DNA from: Aphelocoma coerulescens
Taxonomy: Eukaryota; Chordata; Aves; Passeriformes; Corvidae
Length of the DNA: 64,000 nucleotides
Assembly (NCBI RefSeq): GCF_041296385.1
Contig: NC_091013.1
Location: 11,856,001 to 11,920,000, forward strand
Reading direction: 5' to 3'
Part shown: positions 14,327 to 25,701 of the stretch, piece by piece
Position numbering within the stretch: the stretch's first letter is position 1
Layout of the letters: each line of letters opens with the position of its first letter
Translations under genes and position numbers: made by a program
Notes under the pieces: model-generated
What the model was told of the DNA's origin: nothing
Databases searched by the model: none
The model's input: the letters and a program-made list of their open reading frames with translations, nothing else

Positions 14327-14378
14327 CTTTGTTTTTTGTTTGTTTGTTTGTTTGTTTATTTTTTGTTTGTTTTTTTAG
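14327..14378. repeat. (TTTG)n tetranucleotide repeat
   Basis: About five consecutive TTTG units are flanked by T-rich interrupted copies. It could equally be read as (CAAA)n on the other strand, such as the decayed tail of a minus-strand retroelement, but no adjoining element body is recognisable. Confidence 0.75.
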
Positions 14379-15450
14379 TTACTATTTTAGTTGCTGTCAA
14401 TAATACTGCTGACTAAAATGTGAACTCATGATTCCTTTCTACTTTGCACACCAGGAATTGCAATGCTTAACAAATCTACCACAGAATTTCATGTACACTG
14501 TACTTCACATCAATACATATTGTCCAGAACAAGTTTAATAATATAGGCAATGTCTCCTCCTGAGCACAGGAAGGAACAGATCTGCAAATGGGGCATTATT
14601 CTCCAGTCACTCCTCACTCAGGAAATTCTCCTCCTAAACTTTAGTCTTGCTTTCATATGAGCCACACTTTCCTCTGATGTCAGCCCCTGCTACATTATGT
14701 ATGATTTCTAAACTAATGTACTTCTGCATAGTTTGTTTTTGCAGAGGGAAGAAAACCACTTCCTTAATAGAAGTACAATCCCACAACTTTTCTAATCAAG
14801 ATACAAACAATTTTTTTCATTACTTATGCACTTTATAGATTTTTCAAATATTTACAGATCTAGAGGATATTCCTCTAACAAAATTGTTATCATGTTGGTT
14901 TCAGCACTTTTTTATTTGAATTATAATGGCCCAGCCAGTGAATCCTGGGCTTTAGTAGACAAAATATCATCCACAAACTTTGGAGAGTAATTCATACCAG
15001 CCTACCCTTCTGAGTAGATAGAAAATCAGTAGATTTAACAATTCATTGATTAAAGTGTCCTTCTGATGGAAAAAGTGTAATTTAATACATTACAAAAACA
15101 CATCAATTTTTTACTTATCCAGATATCTCAGGGAAAGTTCAGTTTCTATCACACTTTTGCATTAGGTATATTTTTTTGGAGGGAGTGGATGATGAAAAAA
15201 TCCAATGATGAAAATGATCAATAAATGACATTCCTTCCTGCTAAACCTCATTTCCTTATCATTCAAAGATGGGAGAACATATGCATTGTACTTAGGAGAT
15301 AATGCACAGACAGTAAAAAAAAAAAAAATCCTACTTTTTCAAATATTATTTATAGTGATAAAACCATCAAGGAAATTGTCTTATTTTTTTGCAACACATT
15401 TAAATGTGATAAATTGAAACGGGGGAAGTTTCAACCGCACTTAAGTTTAA

Positions 15451-15531
15451 AAATTTCCCTCTACAGATTATTCACTTTCCATTCTTTCAACTGATGAGAA
15501 GCACTGACTGTTAAAAAAAAAAAATTTCCCT
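15451..15531 (+). mobile_element. Poly-A-tailed mini-retroposon, copy 1, with TSD
   Basis: A unit starting 'ctacagattattcacttt' at 15,461 and ending in a poly-A run (from 15,513) is flanked by the same 10 bp, 'aaatttccct', at 15,451-15,460 and 15,522-15,531. A unit with a 3' A-tract between direct repeats is the signature of target-primed reverse transcription of an RNA. The same unit recurs at 17,649 with about three differences over the 52 bases before the A-tract. The source RNA is unknown to me. The element is too short to carry a promoter and is probably 5'-truncated. A 10-bp repeat ending in an A-tract could arise partly by chance because the repeat itself starts with A. Confidence 0.55.
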
Positions 15532-15560
15532 GAAGATAATTAAGCAATGATTCAGGTCAT

Positions 15561-15726
15561 CCAGAGGGGTTGTAGAATATTAATTCTTGTACATTTTCCA
15601 AGACCTTACACAACAGAGCCTTAAGTAACCTGACTTGAATTCAGTATTGTTTGGAGCTCCTGGCTGAGCAAAGGTTGGGTTAGAAGTGGTCTCTTCTCTC
15701 CTGAGTGATCCTAAGATTTGTCAGTG
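15561..15726 (+). mobile_element. CR1 LINE 3'-end fragment
   Basis: The order of 'agaggggttgtagaat', a 'ccaagaccttacacaacaga' segment, 'gtaacctgactt', 'gctgagcaaaggttgggtta', then 'tctcttctctcc' and 'tgatcctaagattt' parallels the CR1 3' block (pairing of 'gaggttgtggaatctcc', 'caaaacccgactggacaa', 'gcaacctgatct', 'gagcaggaggttggacta', 'cttccaacc' and 'tgattctgtgatt'). It is heavily diverged and contains no coding frame. It lies about 30 bp downstream of the mini-retroposon copy; the two may be independent insertions. Confidence 0.65.
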
Positions 15727-17648
15727 AAGAAAATTGCTCAGATCATGATTCATATCATTTTTTGGAAATCAATCCACAGTTCAGCACGGCATTGGGGTGA
15801 GCTGCTGTGTTTGGATTGCACAAAAGGAAGCTTTCCTCCACCAGTAGAATCAGTATGATTTTAAGGATGTGTACTGTCTGGACCAGAAAATTATTTGCAC
15901 ATGACTTTCTAACTCATAAAATTGATACTCATGTTTTTAAAGACTTCAAAAAAAAGCACACTTCAAAATAAAAAGCAAATAGAAACATATTAGGTACTCA
16001 TTTATTGTGCTTATCTTTGCAATTATTTAAAATAAGTTGGAAAGATTCCTTAGATCTGAAGGTCATATTTTTGCATAGACTTAGATGACTATGGCATAGT
16101 TAGATACTGGGCTGTTTTCCAAAGCACCCAGTTACTAAGCTTTAATGAGAATTATGTTCTGACCCTATTTCAGTTCTTCTGAAAAATGCAGCTATTCACT
16201 TACCTTAATTTTAGTGAATGTATATGCATTTCAAAATAGCTTTACGTTGACTAGTCTTTGAATTAAAGGCTTAATTTTTTTCATTACTCAGTCTAAAATC
16301 CTTTTAAAATATTTAATTTTTTAAAAAACCTGCTGTGAAATGTTGCCTTTCTTCTGTCTTGCATTCACTGTTTAATATGAGTGATCAAAATTACTACTTA
16401 CTTTTGAAGGAAAAATAGTAATTATCTTGACCTTTAAAATTAGGTTTCCCTGAAACACAAGTGACCAAAGACCATTATTTACCTGCACTTTATTGTCCTA
16501 CAATAAGCAAAATATTTTCCTACAACACAGGCACTATATGTATCCTGTTATCACAGACATGAGGCTGAATCTGAGGGAGGGAGGGAGTTCAGCTGCTCTC
16601 ACACAGATTAGGCATGTTTGATGCTGTTTCAACTTGCTGAGGTATTTGGTAGGCATGGATTGTAGAAGGAGCATTTTGCCTTCTGGGCAGGCAACTGGAG
16701 ACCAGAGAAAGCATTGTGGAGTGTCTAATATAATGCTAAATATTTGCATTAAATAATTGCTCCCTAGTAGCCCTTATGCAAGATTAACTCATTAAATAGT
16801 GGAATGTTAATTGACAGACTTTGTCTGTCACTTCATAGCTCTTTTATTTTAATTATAGTAAAAAAGACTTAACCTTTTATACCATCTATGTATACTCACT
16901 ACGAAACAAGTAATATACATAAATAAAATATTTATCACTGGTATATATAATCATTTACATATTAAATACATATTAAAAATAATGACACTCTGGAAAGAAG
17001 TTATTCAGTGACTTTCCAACTGATGCTAGATATTCCATACACTATTCTTCCTTATAGGCATCTTTTGTTACTCTGGTGGGTTTGTAAGGGATTGGTTACA
17101 CATGGTCTCTTAAAGTTAACATTTATTTCAAAATTCCTGTAGTTACACAGAATTACACTGCAGTCCACAATTTCCTTAAGGAACTGTTATATTTAATTCT
17201 GTCAGTCATACCAGCAGATTTTGTTCTTTGGTCAACAATTTGTCCACAAAAACTTAACCCCCAAATGTAACCACTGTGGGTGCATCCAGTGCATAATACA
17301 TCAAGCTCCATCCTTCCTGAGGTGGAAGATGCAGCAAAGTCCTCTTTCATTAATAATATGCTTTATGGGCTTGTAGTGTATGAAGAGCAACTAATGGCAG
17401 CCTCCCATATGAGTTTGATATCACATGATTACATGGGTCCAGCCCACAGAACAGAATATCATGTGAAATGTTACCTCCTACTTATAAAGCACACAGAAGC
17501 AGAGTGAGTTTCATCTCCCCTGCAAGGAAGTCATCAGGGTCTGAGCTTTCTAAAGAGCTGGAGAAAAACAGTCACTGAATCTGCTGTCCTTTTTTTCTTT
17601 ATTTCCCTACCTTGAACTGTTTGCTGTGGTTGACACCACTGGGCTATA
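15727..17648. other. Unique non-coding DNA
   Basis: I see no gene, repeat or RNA in this stretch. A short GGGA run near 16,575 and AT-rich blocks are the only irregularities. Confidence 0.6.
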
Positions 17649-17722
17649 CTACAGATTATTCACTTTCCATTCTTGCAACTGATGAGAAGCACTGCCTGGT
17701 ACAAAAAAAAAAAAAAAAAAAA
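17649..17722 (+). mobile_element. Poly-A-tailed mini-retroposon, copy 2
   Basis: This matches the unit at 15,461 from 'ctacagattattcacttt' through 'actgatgagaagcactg', then continues into an uninterrupted run of 20 A (17,703-17,722). The longer and purer A-tract suggests a younger insertion, or the parent arrangement. Unlike copy 1 I cannot find a matching direct repeat on both sides, so the 5' boundary is set by where similarity to copy 1 stops; the element may extend further upstream. Confidence 0.5.
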
Positions 17723-18490
17723 TTCCATCCAGTTGCATGGTTGCATGCAGGGTCCACACTCTTCACACACTCATTATTGAGGTGTGTGTAGTTTCTTTGA
17801 TACCCATGTTTACAGACAAGGATGGATCCCTGTCAGAATGGATCATGTTAAATCAACGATGTCCACTAAAATTATTATTTGTGCTTTTTCAAGTAAGAGT
17901 TTTCTTCCCAAATCAATTAATCTTGATGCTCTTATTTACAATAAATCTATCATATCTTAATTTATTATTCTACATGCTACAGTTATCTACAACACCTAGT
18001 AAAACAATTAATGACAATTATTGACATTTTTCAAAGTCCCTTTTGTGTTTCTTGTTCCATGAACCACCAACAAACACTAAAGTTGTTTAGGGAAATTAGA
18101 TTTCTTCTATCTGCAGTGAAGAATACACCTGAATAAAATTATACAGGCTTAACAAATACAACGTAACTATGTCCACCCAAATATGAAATTATATAACCCC
18201 ATCAAACTGAGGAAGATATTGCTTAAGCAAATGTATAATGATTTCTGTTGAGGTTTAGAAATGTTTCAGTTAGTTTTTAAAGAAATATAATTTATTTAAA
18301 TTATGTGATTTATCTGGTTTTGGTGGTGGTATTTGTAAGTGATAGTGATTTCTTTCCTACCAAATTAACATGCTGTTTTTTCGAAATGATGATTTTCACA
18401 TTAGATTCTGTAAATAGGAGGAATATTGATTTTTTCTTTTCAGTGATGGTCTGTTTGTATTGCATTTCAATTGTTTTAACTTTCCTTTAA
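17723..18490. other. Unique non-coding DNA
   Basis: AT-rich, with short chance open frames only. Nothing recognisable. Confidence 0.55.
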
Positions 18491-18770
18491 GTAAATAAAC
18501 AGCAATCATTTAAAATTTATGCAAATCTATCTTATCATTTGCTTAGATGTCAGAAGCTTTATTTATGTTAACAATGAGGTCTGACCTTTAGTTCTCTTGG
18601 CTGGAAAAACTGCATTTCCCTGCAACATTTTATAAGTTCCCAAGTATTTCTAAAAATAAGGTGGCCTTGAAAACTGTAAACCCCTTAATGTTAATATTCA
18701 CTGCTCAAAAGGATAAGGTCAATGTTTTTCCAGCGATCAGCTTATCTGATAAAAGCACTAATAATTATTT
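18491..18770. promoter_or_regulatory. Candidate enhancer: POU, forkhead and GATA motifs
   Basis: The stretch packs a forkhead-like GTAAATAAAC (18,491-18,500), a perfect POU octamer ATGCAAAT (18,519-18,526), GATA cores on both strands (CTTATC at 18,531; GATAAG at 18,712) and a nearly palindromic CTTATCTGATAAAAG (18,741-18,755) formed by two back-to-back GATA sites. TAATTATTT (homeodomain type) follows. Such density is common in deeply conserved vertebrate enhancers, but AT-rich DNA produces these motifs by chance, so this is a guess from motif content only. Confidence 0.25.
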
Positions 18771-21700
18771 GCTCAAATGAGACACATGGCCTTGAATCTG
18801 AATATTTTATTTAAGCTTTAGAGAAAATCCTAAAATAAAATGAGGAAAAATGTGTTAATAAACCATTTTAACCAAAAAATCATTACATTAGCATGAGGTG
18901 AAGTGAAATTTCTGAGTTTAATTGAGAAGTAATCTATTCACAACTCAATCTATCTAATACATTAGATATTCTGTAGGTATTGGATAAAGTTAGGTATGAC
19001 ACCACACCTTTCAATACACATGAAAATATTTAGGCAAAAATCTATGGTTTTAGAAAGAAACTGTATGTGAATCTATAGTTTATTAAAATAAATAATTCAT
19101 AAATTGCCATTTTCCCTCAATTTTCGTGTTCTTTAAGTTATAGAGACACACCATATACTCTACCCCATTTTTTGGGAAAATAAGGAAAACCTGCTTTCAG
19201 AAATTAATTTTCTAGCTGACCCTGGGCATAAAAACTAGTTATTCTACAGAAATCAAATGCATTAGTGTGCAGTTTCAGAGAAAATCATCAAACTCAGGTT
19301 TGCCCTAAGCCTCTGGCAGATAGTGGAAGAACTTTACAGAGGTGAATAGATGTATACCTTGCTACAATGTTCTGAAAAACAGCAAATCCTTTCTACAGAA
19401 ACTTTAATAACCAGAAGATATTTTGTATTTTTTTTTTTTTTTTGCTTTACTCAATCACTCAAATAAAGCAAATAGCAAGAAAATTACCTTTTGTCTAGGC
19501 AAAATATAACTCAGAATTTGTATTTTGAAATTTTTGAATCAGAAGAATGGAAAATTTTGGAACTGATTACAAAATGAAATTAAAAGGACACATTTTAAAT
19601 CAAGTCAATGCTTTTGGTATATTCAGCATTTTTAAGACTTATTTGGACAAACTTGAGATTTTCTTATTCAGTACATAAGGATGACTGGTAATGTGTATGT
19701 TCCAGAATGAGTCACTGGAGCAGTGGACTCTAATACACTTGCAAATGCCATGAACCGAAATGAAGCCCCAATTTTTAAAAATTCACTGATAAAGAGGAAT
19801 TGATTTGATTGTAGCATGCAAATGGGACTGAAAGTACAGCTCTAAACACATAATTTCAATTGCCACCATTGACTTACGGAAGTACCCAGTTCCCATGGCC
19901 AAAATATTATTAAGGGAAGGTGGGGCTTTTTTCTCCTGAAGTATGCAAATTGCCCATGCACCAGAGTCTGCCAGGTGTACTGGTGGCAATATGAAATGCA
20001 AGAAGCCAGAGAAACCATTTTAACAGAAGATGGATTCCTGAAGTTGCCTGACTGGAAACAAAGCTACATCTGTGCATTTGATTTCAAGTGTGTCTGCTGC
20101 AGAAGGCTGGGTAGAACCTGTAAGTACGTATGTTGTACTCTATCTTAACTGCTTCTTCTGGAAAATACACCTTGTTAAAGCTAATTTAAAAGGAGTTCTG
20201 GCCTTCTCACATAAAATAACAAATTAGACATGCTCTACACATATGATTGCTCTGCAGATTGGTGCTTTTCCAGCTGGGTAGTTGCTATAGCAGAGCACCA
20301 ATTAATCAATTAAATTTGATTAACTTGGAGAAAAAAGAAATCCAACAGAATAATGAAAACACAGTTCCTGCAAAATCAAACAGAAGATCACAAGGGCTTA
20401 GCAGAGAATTTTTAGGTTCTTCATACGTTCCTGCCTAGAGTATATAGGAGGACTGGAGGCTGAGGGCAGCTGTGAACCCAGACAAGGTAGATCTCCCCAC
20501 AGAGCACACCAGCCACAGAATATTAAGACTTGAGATACAGGTGAAAGTTGGAATGAAGGAGTTCCTTGCAGTGCATACATTTTCTACCACAGTGGTGGAA
20601 AACCTGGAAGAGGAGATGGAGATAAATAAAAGACAAGGGATATAGACAGAGATACAAGGGAGAAAAATGAGAGCAGATGATCATAAGGGTTTCTGAAAAC
20701 TCCTTTGACAAGAACTGCTCCTATTGCTTCTTTCTGTTCCACCATCTGCAATAATTTTGTTACTCTGTGAAAACCAAGGGAATTTATCCCATTGAAGCCC
20801 TTCTGTAAAGCTTCTGGGATAATTAACACCTAGGATTTTCTTCCTGATATCAGAATTTCTATGCATTCCTACTTACATACCTTGTATTTAATACAAGGAA
20901 CGACTAGAACAGTCATTTACTAAGATACTCTGAAGGAAAAGAAACAATCCCCAACATAACCCCTCTTTAAGGAATTCCTTTGATGAAGGCAAAATTTGCA
21001 TTCTGTAAGGTCTAGATCATACATCTAAGAAACATTATTTCTTGGTTTCATGTAAACCCATTAAGATATGATGAAGTTGTACTATTTTTCACTTTCAGAG
21101 ATAGAAAAAGTATATGATAATGAAATTAAAGATTACATTATAATTCAGATATTACCGAAATAAAGGTCCTTGAGAAATGCTTTACTTTTTACTTCTCTTT
21201 GCAACTATATTATCTGTTTTTTTCATCCTACACCAAATTTCTGTGATCTCTGTGCCTGTGCTACCTCTTCCTGAATTGATCTAGAGCTGCTTCTGTGACA
21301 GAAAAGGATCTTGTTGTTTATTAGCTGGGATAAGAGAGTTCCAGTGGGCTGATCAACATAACAAAAGAGAAAGCCTGCAAATAAACTAGAGAAGAAATGT
21401 GAAATCTTTTAGCACAGGATCAAAGACTATGACTCTCAAAGATTGAGAGCAGTTTGGAAAACTCTTCATTCAAAAAAAGAAATCAATTCTATGACTAAAG
21501 ATAGCGACTTAAATTCTGCTCTTTAAAAGCATGGTGTTGATACTGTTTCCTTTCTTCTTTCCTCTAGATAATGTTGTGGAGAAATTTTTATACATGCTCA
21601 CAGACACAAATAGTGTGCATGTAAAAGTGATTATTGCAAACCAGTACTTTTATTTTTAGATCCCTGAGGTAAAAGATTGTTGGTCTGTTCTTCCACCACT

Positions 21701-22342
21701 TCTCTTAGTTCGCTTACAGTTGGAGTACTGGTGTGTTTTCTTGTATAAAATTATAGTGTTCTATGTAACAGCTGGGAGTTTTTTTCAGATTTACTAAGAA
21801 TAGGATTGAAGAAGTGTCAGTGTCCCTGATTTTAGTCACGAAGATGAGGGAGAATTTTGTAAACTGTGTTTATGAAAATCAGTATCCTTCTAAAAGACCC
21901 CACTCTAGTTTGTGTTGTGACAAGGAAAAAGCAGTCTTCACCAAAATAGTTTTTGTACATTACTCATAAGAAAGAAAGAAAGTGAGAGAAAGTGCACAGA
22001 ACTGTAGGGCAGAACTCAACTCTAAGTCTACAGCTGCAAGTTGACAGATAGAGTGGAAGTGAGAGAAGAAGTATTTTGACAAATGAGAAATTTTCTACCT
22101 TAAGATGGTCTTGGATAAAGATTACTCTGAAGCCCTGTTGCCAAAATTGGCAGTTAAGCAATGAAATTTTGTGGCAGTTCATATACATTAATGACAAGCA
22201 AACATAATTTATTGCTGAAGAAATGTCAGTACCTATATTTGGCCCACAGTCCAAAAAAGATATTCAGTAACTATTCTAAAATATAGCATGCACTGGTGAT
22301 CTGATCCTTTCAAATGTTTTGCTTTCTAAAATGTATATAATC
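18771..22342. other. Unique non-coding DNA
   Basis: No gene or transposon is recognisable. A run of 16 T lies at 19,428-19,443, and a good 5' splice-site-like GTAAGT lies at 20,120, without a supporting exon. The remainder is featureless. Confidence 0.55.
19428..19443. repeat. Poly-T tract
   Basis: Sixteen consecutive T. It could be the A-tail of a minus-strand retrocopy, but no recognisable transcript sequence lies to its left in the antisense sense. Confidence 0.7.
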
Positions 22343-23001
22343 TGTCTTGGGGTGACTTTATGATGTGTATGCCCTGTGACAAGATTCCTGTGCCTTTCTG
22401 TGCCTTTAAAACTAGGTGCGAAAGAAAAAAAAAGCCAGATGAACTTTTCAAAGCAGTTTGTGCTCCGAGGTCACTCTATCTCCTCTGTGTGCTTCTGCAG
22501 CAGCAAGAGCAGAGGAAAGCACCTTCCTGCTTTTTCCCAGCTCTCAGCTCCTTTTCTCAGGAAACAGAGTTAAACTCCTTTACTTTTCAGCTAGTCTGCG
22601 AGCTGAGGCAAGAAAGTTTTCTTTTCCCTGGGACTTCAGCTTCTTCTTCTTCTCTTCTGGAACTGTTCAGAACACCAGAACTCAATGGGAGAACTTTCCT
22701 CCAAGGCCCAGAGGGGGCCCAGGGCGATCCAGCTCTGAAGAAGAAAGAGAGAGACCACACCCAAAGAAAGGACTCTGAGAATTTACCAGGTTCTCTCCAC
22801 AGCGAGAGGTTTTATTATTTAGCATTATTGTTTTCCCATTGTGCATTGTGTTTGTTAAATAAATTGTTTTCTTTCCTTTCATTTTCCTCGGAGGAAATTT
22901 TTTTTTTCCTGGACCTGGTGGGGGAGGGGTGGCTGAAACCTGCCGTCTATCAGAGGATGTTCATTTTGGACATTCTTCCAAATTTGTCTCAAACCAGGAC
23001 A
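22343..23001 (+). mobile_element. Solo LTR of an endogenous retrovirus
   Basis: The segment begins TGTCTTGG and ends CCAGGACA, imperfect inverted ends that match at 7 of 8 positions and carry the canonical TG...CA. It is bordered by 'taatc' (22,338-22,342) and 'tagtc' (23,002-23,006), a 5-bp duplication with one change, which suits ERVL/gammaretrovirus-like integration. A TTTAAAA promoter-like box lies at 22,405 and an AATAAA at 22,858-22,863, followed by a T-rich stretch, so the order U3-R-U5 reads on the plus strand. No internal retroviral sequence adjoins, consistent with LTR-LTR recombination. An open frame of 214 codons runs through it from 22,360 (see findings). The exact family is not assigned. 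Confidence 0.8.
22858..22863 (+). promoter_or_regulatory. LTR polyadenylation signal AATAAA
   Basis: An AATAAA hexamer sits in the 3' third of the LTR, where the R region is expected. Confidence 0.6.
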
Positions 23002-25701
23002 TAGTCCTAAACCATTTTTATTTGGTAAAGATTTTCAAAAGGTAGTATAAAAATAGTAGAGATTGAAACATAACAAAAACGATGAGATTTTACTTAACCC
23101 CTTTTTAAAACGTGTAATGATGTAACAATAACAGCAGTACAATAAAAATATTTTTATTACACTCTAACTCAGTCAAAAAACTGCCATGAACTTGAGGTTA
23201 TACACTGATTCTTTCTGTACAATCTCTTTCTGAAATGAAAAGTTATAGCAAGGCAAGATGAAACTTCGGTTTAATTTGCCTAATATTTCTTCAGTAGTAC
23301 TCTGTGGAGAACACCCCTACTTACTTAAATCTGAACACTCATCTGACATACTGATGAGTAAGTCCAGTACATAATGCATGACCATTTAAGGAAAAAGTTC
23401 TAAAATTCAGGCTTGTTCCTGACTGCATTTGGCTTACACAACCTCCACATAAACCACTCAAGCTTAATGCTAATACTCTTCCACTGCTGTACTGAAAGTT
23501 GCTTCTGGGTTTTAGTCTTCTAAACACAACACAAACACATTTATATTTTACTCAATGCTAACTAAACTATGGAAAATATCAATCTACAAGGAAAGACCCT
23601 CGTATCTATAGCTGCCAGCACCAAAATAGGCCACATATAGTTCCCTGATATATGTTCCAAATGCATCAAAAACTCTTGAATTCTGTCTCTAGCAAACCCA
23701 TCAATTAGTGTGGTAGCACCTCTGAGTAATAACATCTGTACTACGTTACTATCAGTTTAAACAAGACTTCCTTTTCCTTGTATATTTTTCACACTTCTTC
23801 ATAAGTTTTTCTAGCCAGAAAACACAACTAGTTGATGCTATCCCTTAGCAAAGGCTGTTAAATTATTACTGCTTTTATGTGTTAAATTCACCACTTTCTG
23901 ACAGCCTGGATTCCCAAAAAGAGATGAAGAACCTACCATCAGCTGGAAACTTGTGACCCTTTGAACCTCTTCTTGTTCCCAGTATCACTTCTGGAGGGCA
24001 CAGGGGAAGGAACAGTGTTTTCTCCAACCCCATGTTCTCAGAGATCTCAATTTCTCTCTCCTAAACTGAGGTACAAATAGTGCCCAGGGAAGAAGAGAAC
24101 AATGGAGCTGTGTGGCCATGAAGGTATTTCCACCGTGTGCAGAAAAGAGTGTAAGTAACTGAGCAATACTAATAGTGGGGAAAGATGTCAATCCATACAT
24201 CAAGTCTTACAGAATAAATCTGTGGCTTGCTTTAATATTTCATATTCTGATTTTTAGAAGTTTAAATTTAATAACTTCTTCCTCTATAAGTGGGCAAGAT
24301 ATGATTGAGCAATTTTGATTGTGTCAATAGCATTTTACAGTAATTATTAAAATGACAGATTTTTATTAGGTTTTTAATTCACAATGTGCTGCAAACATGA
24401 TTAAAGAGGAACTTTGTGAAGCTAGTATTACTATTTTCTCATATGACAAGAGATACGTATTTTTGAAGGGTGCTGAAGAGTACGTGATTACATGATCAAA
24501 ATTAAATGTTTGTGATAGCCTCCCTTATAGCCAAGCAAACCATTAAACAGAGTCCTCAGATGCATCTGAGAAAATGTAGTTTTGCACTGTGATATACGGA
24601 ATGAGAATAAGTGGGAAATAACAGTAGCTCAAAAAGCTCATCATCCAGGAAAAGGACAAAAATAGCTCCCAGTTCCTTGCTAACATAATGGTAAGAAGCA
24701 GGTACTGCTTTTGGAGGCAAAAAGTGATCTTATCATGTATATGTGGATGGGGATGATTCCAGACACTGGCAAACACCTGTAGAGCTGAACGAAGGATCAG
24801 CCATGCTGCAGAGGAGCAGTTAGAAGGGGATTAACAGAGAGAAGGGAACTAATGTATCAGAGATAATAATTAGGCACTTCTGTTTCTAGGAGATCCTTGA
24901 ACATTAGTATTTTCCTGTTTTGTTATGATTCTGAAAAGTTCAACTCAAGTTTTCTGAAAATGTGATTCTCCTTTTTAACTTACCATCTTTTTGTAATCTC
25001 CTAAGGGTTCAAATTTATAAAATGTTACTGTCAAACAGTAACTTCAGGGAGTGATATATATTGCAGTTATAGACATAGATGATACAGATATAGTTATAGA
25101 GAAAAGTTCTTTATTTTTTTTCTTAAAAATATATTTTCCAAATACTTGCAAGCACTTTTGAATCCTTTTATGACCTTGCCAAAGAAACATTTAAGTGGAG
25201 TCACTTCTCTGAGACCACCACTTTGCAGTCTTGCAGGGCAGTCAACAGGTATTTCAGACTTGGCAGGTAAAGCAAAAATAGAACACACCAAAAGCAAATA
25301 TACAGGGTAGGGAATATATTTTACTCACATGTCAGTTGACAGTATTTGTGTTCTGCTTTCTCCTGGTAGGTTTTTTTCCCTAACAAATGTATTGAGAGCA
25401 TTCAATGAGAGGTCAAAGACTACTTCATGAGATAAAACCTTGTGGGTTTTTTTAGCTTACCAGGGCACAGTATACCAGAAATAACATTCTCAGAAAACAG
25501 GAACCCTGTTTTAGCATGATTCATTGTGACAAACTTGCTTAAACACAACATTTTTCTTATATTAACATCAGAAAAATCTGAACATACAGAATTTAATCCA
25601 AACTTTTCTGACAAATGCAATTTTTCAAACATTTTTTTTGCAAACTCTTGTCAGAGACTGAAATATTATAATTTATGACTTAAACGTTTTCTTGTTAAGA
25701 C
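23002..25701. other. Unique non-coding DNA
   Basis: I see no gene or transposon signature here. Open frames on both strands are below 80 codons and look random. Confidence 0.55.

Larger units (their letters stand above)
5891..15460. other. Unique AT-rich non-coding DNA
   Basis: No gene is supported. The stretch contains TA-rich simple sequence at 7,350-7,417, a locally GC-richer segment at 9,050-9,290 with an unexplained minus-strand open frame (9,048-9,524), a TTATTG run near 11,330 and a TTTG run at 14,327-14,378. No LTR or LINE signature is visible. Confidence 0.55.

Noticed and set aside
20120..20125. GTAAGT strong 5' splice-site-like word
   Set aside because: The preceding sequence has no supporting acceptor-bounded exon or conserved frame; GTAAGT is common by chance.
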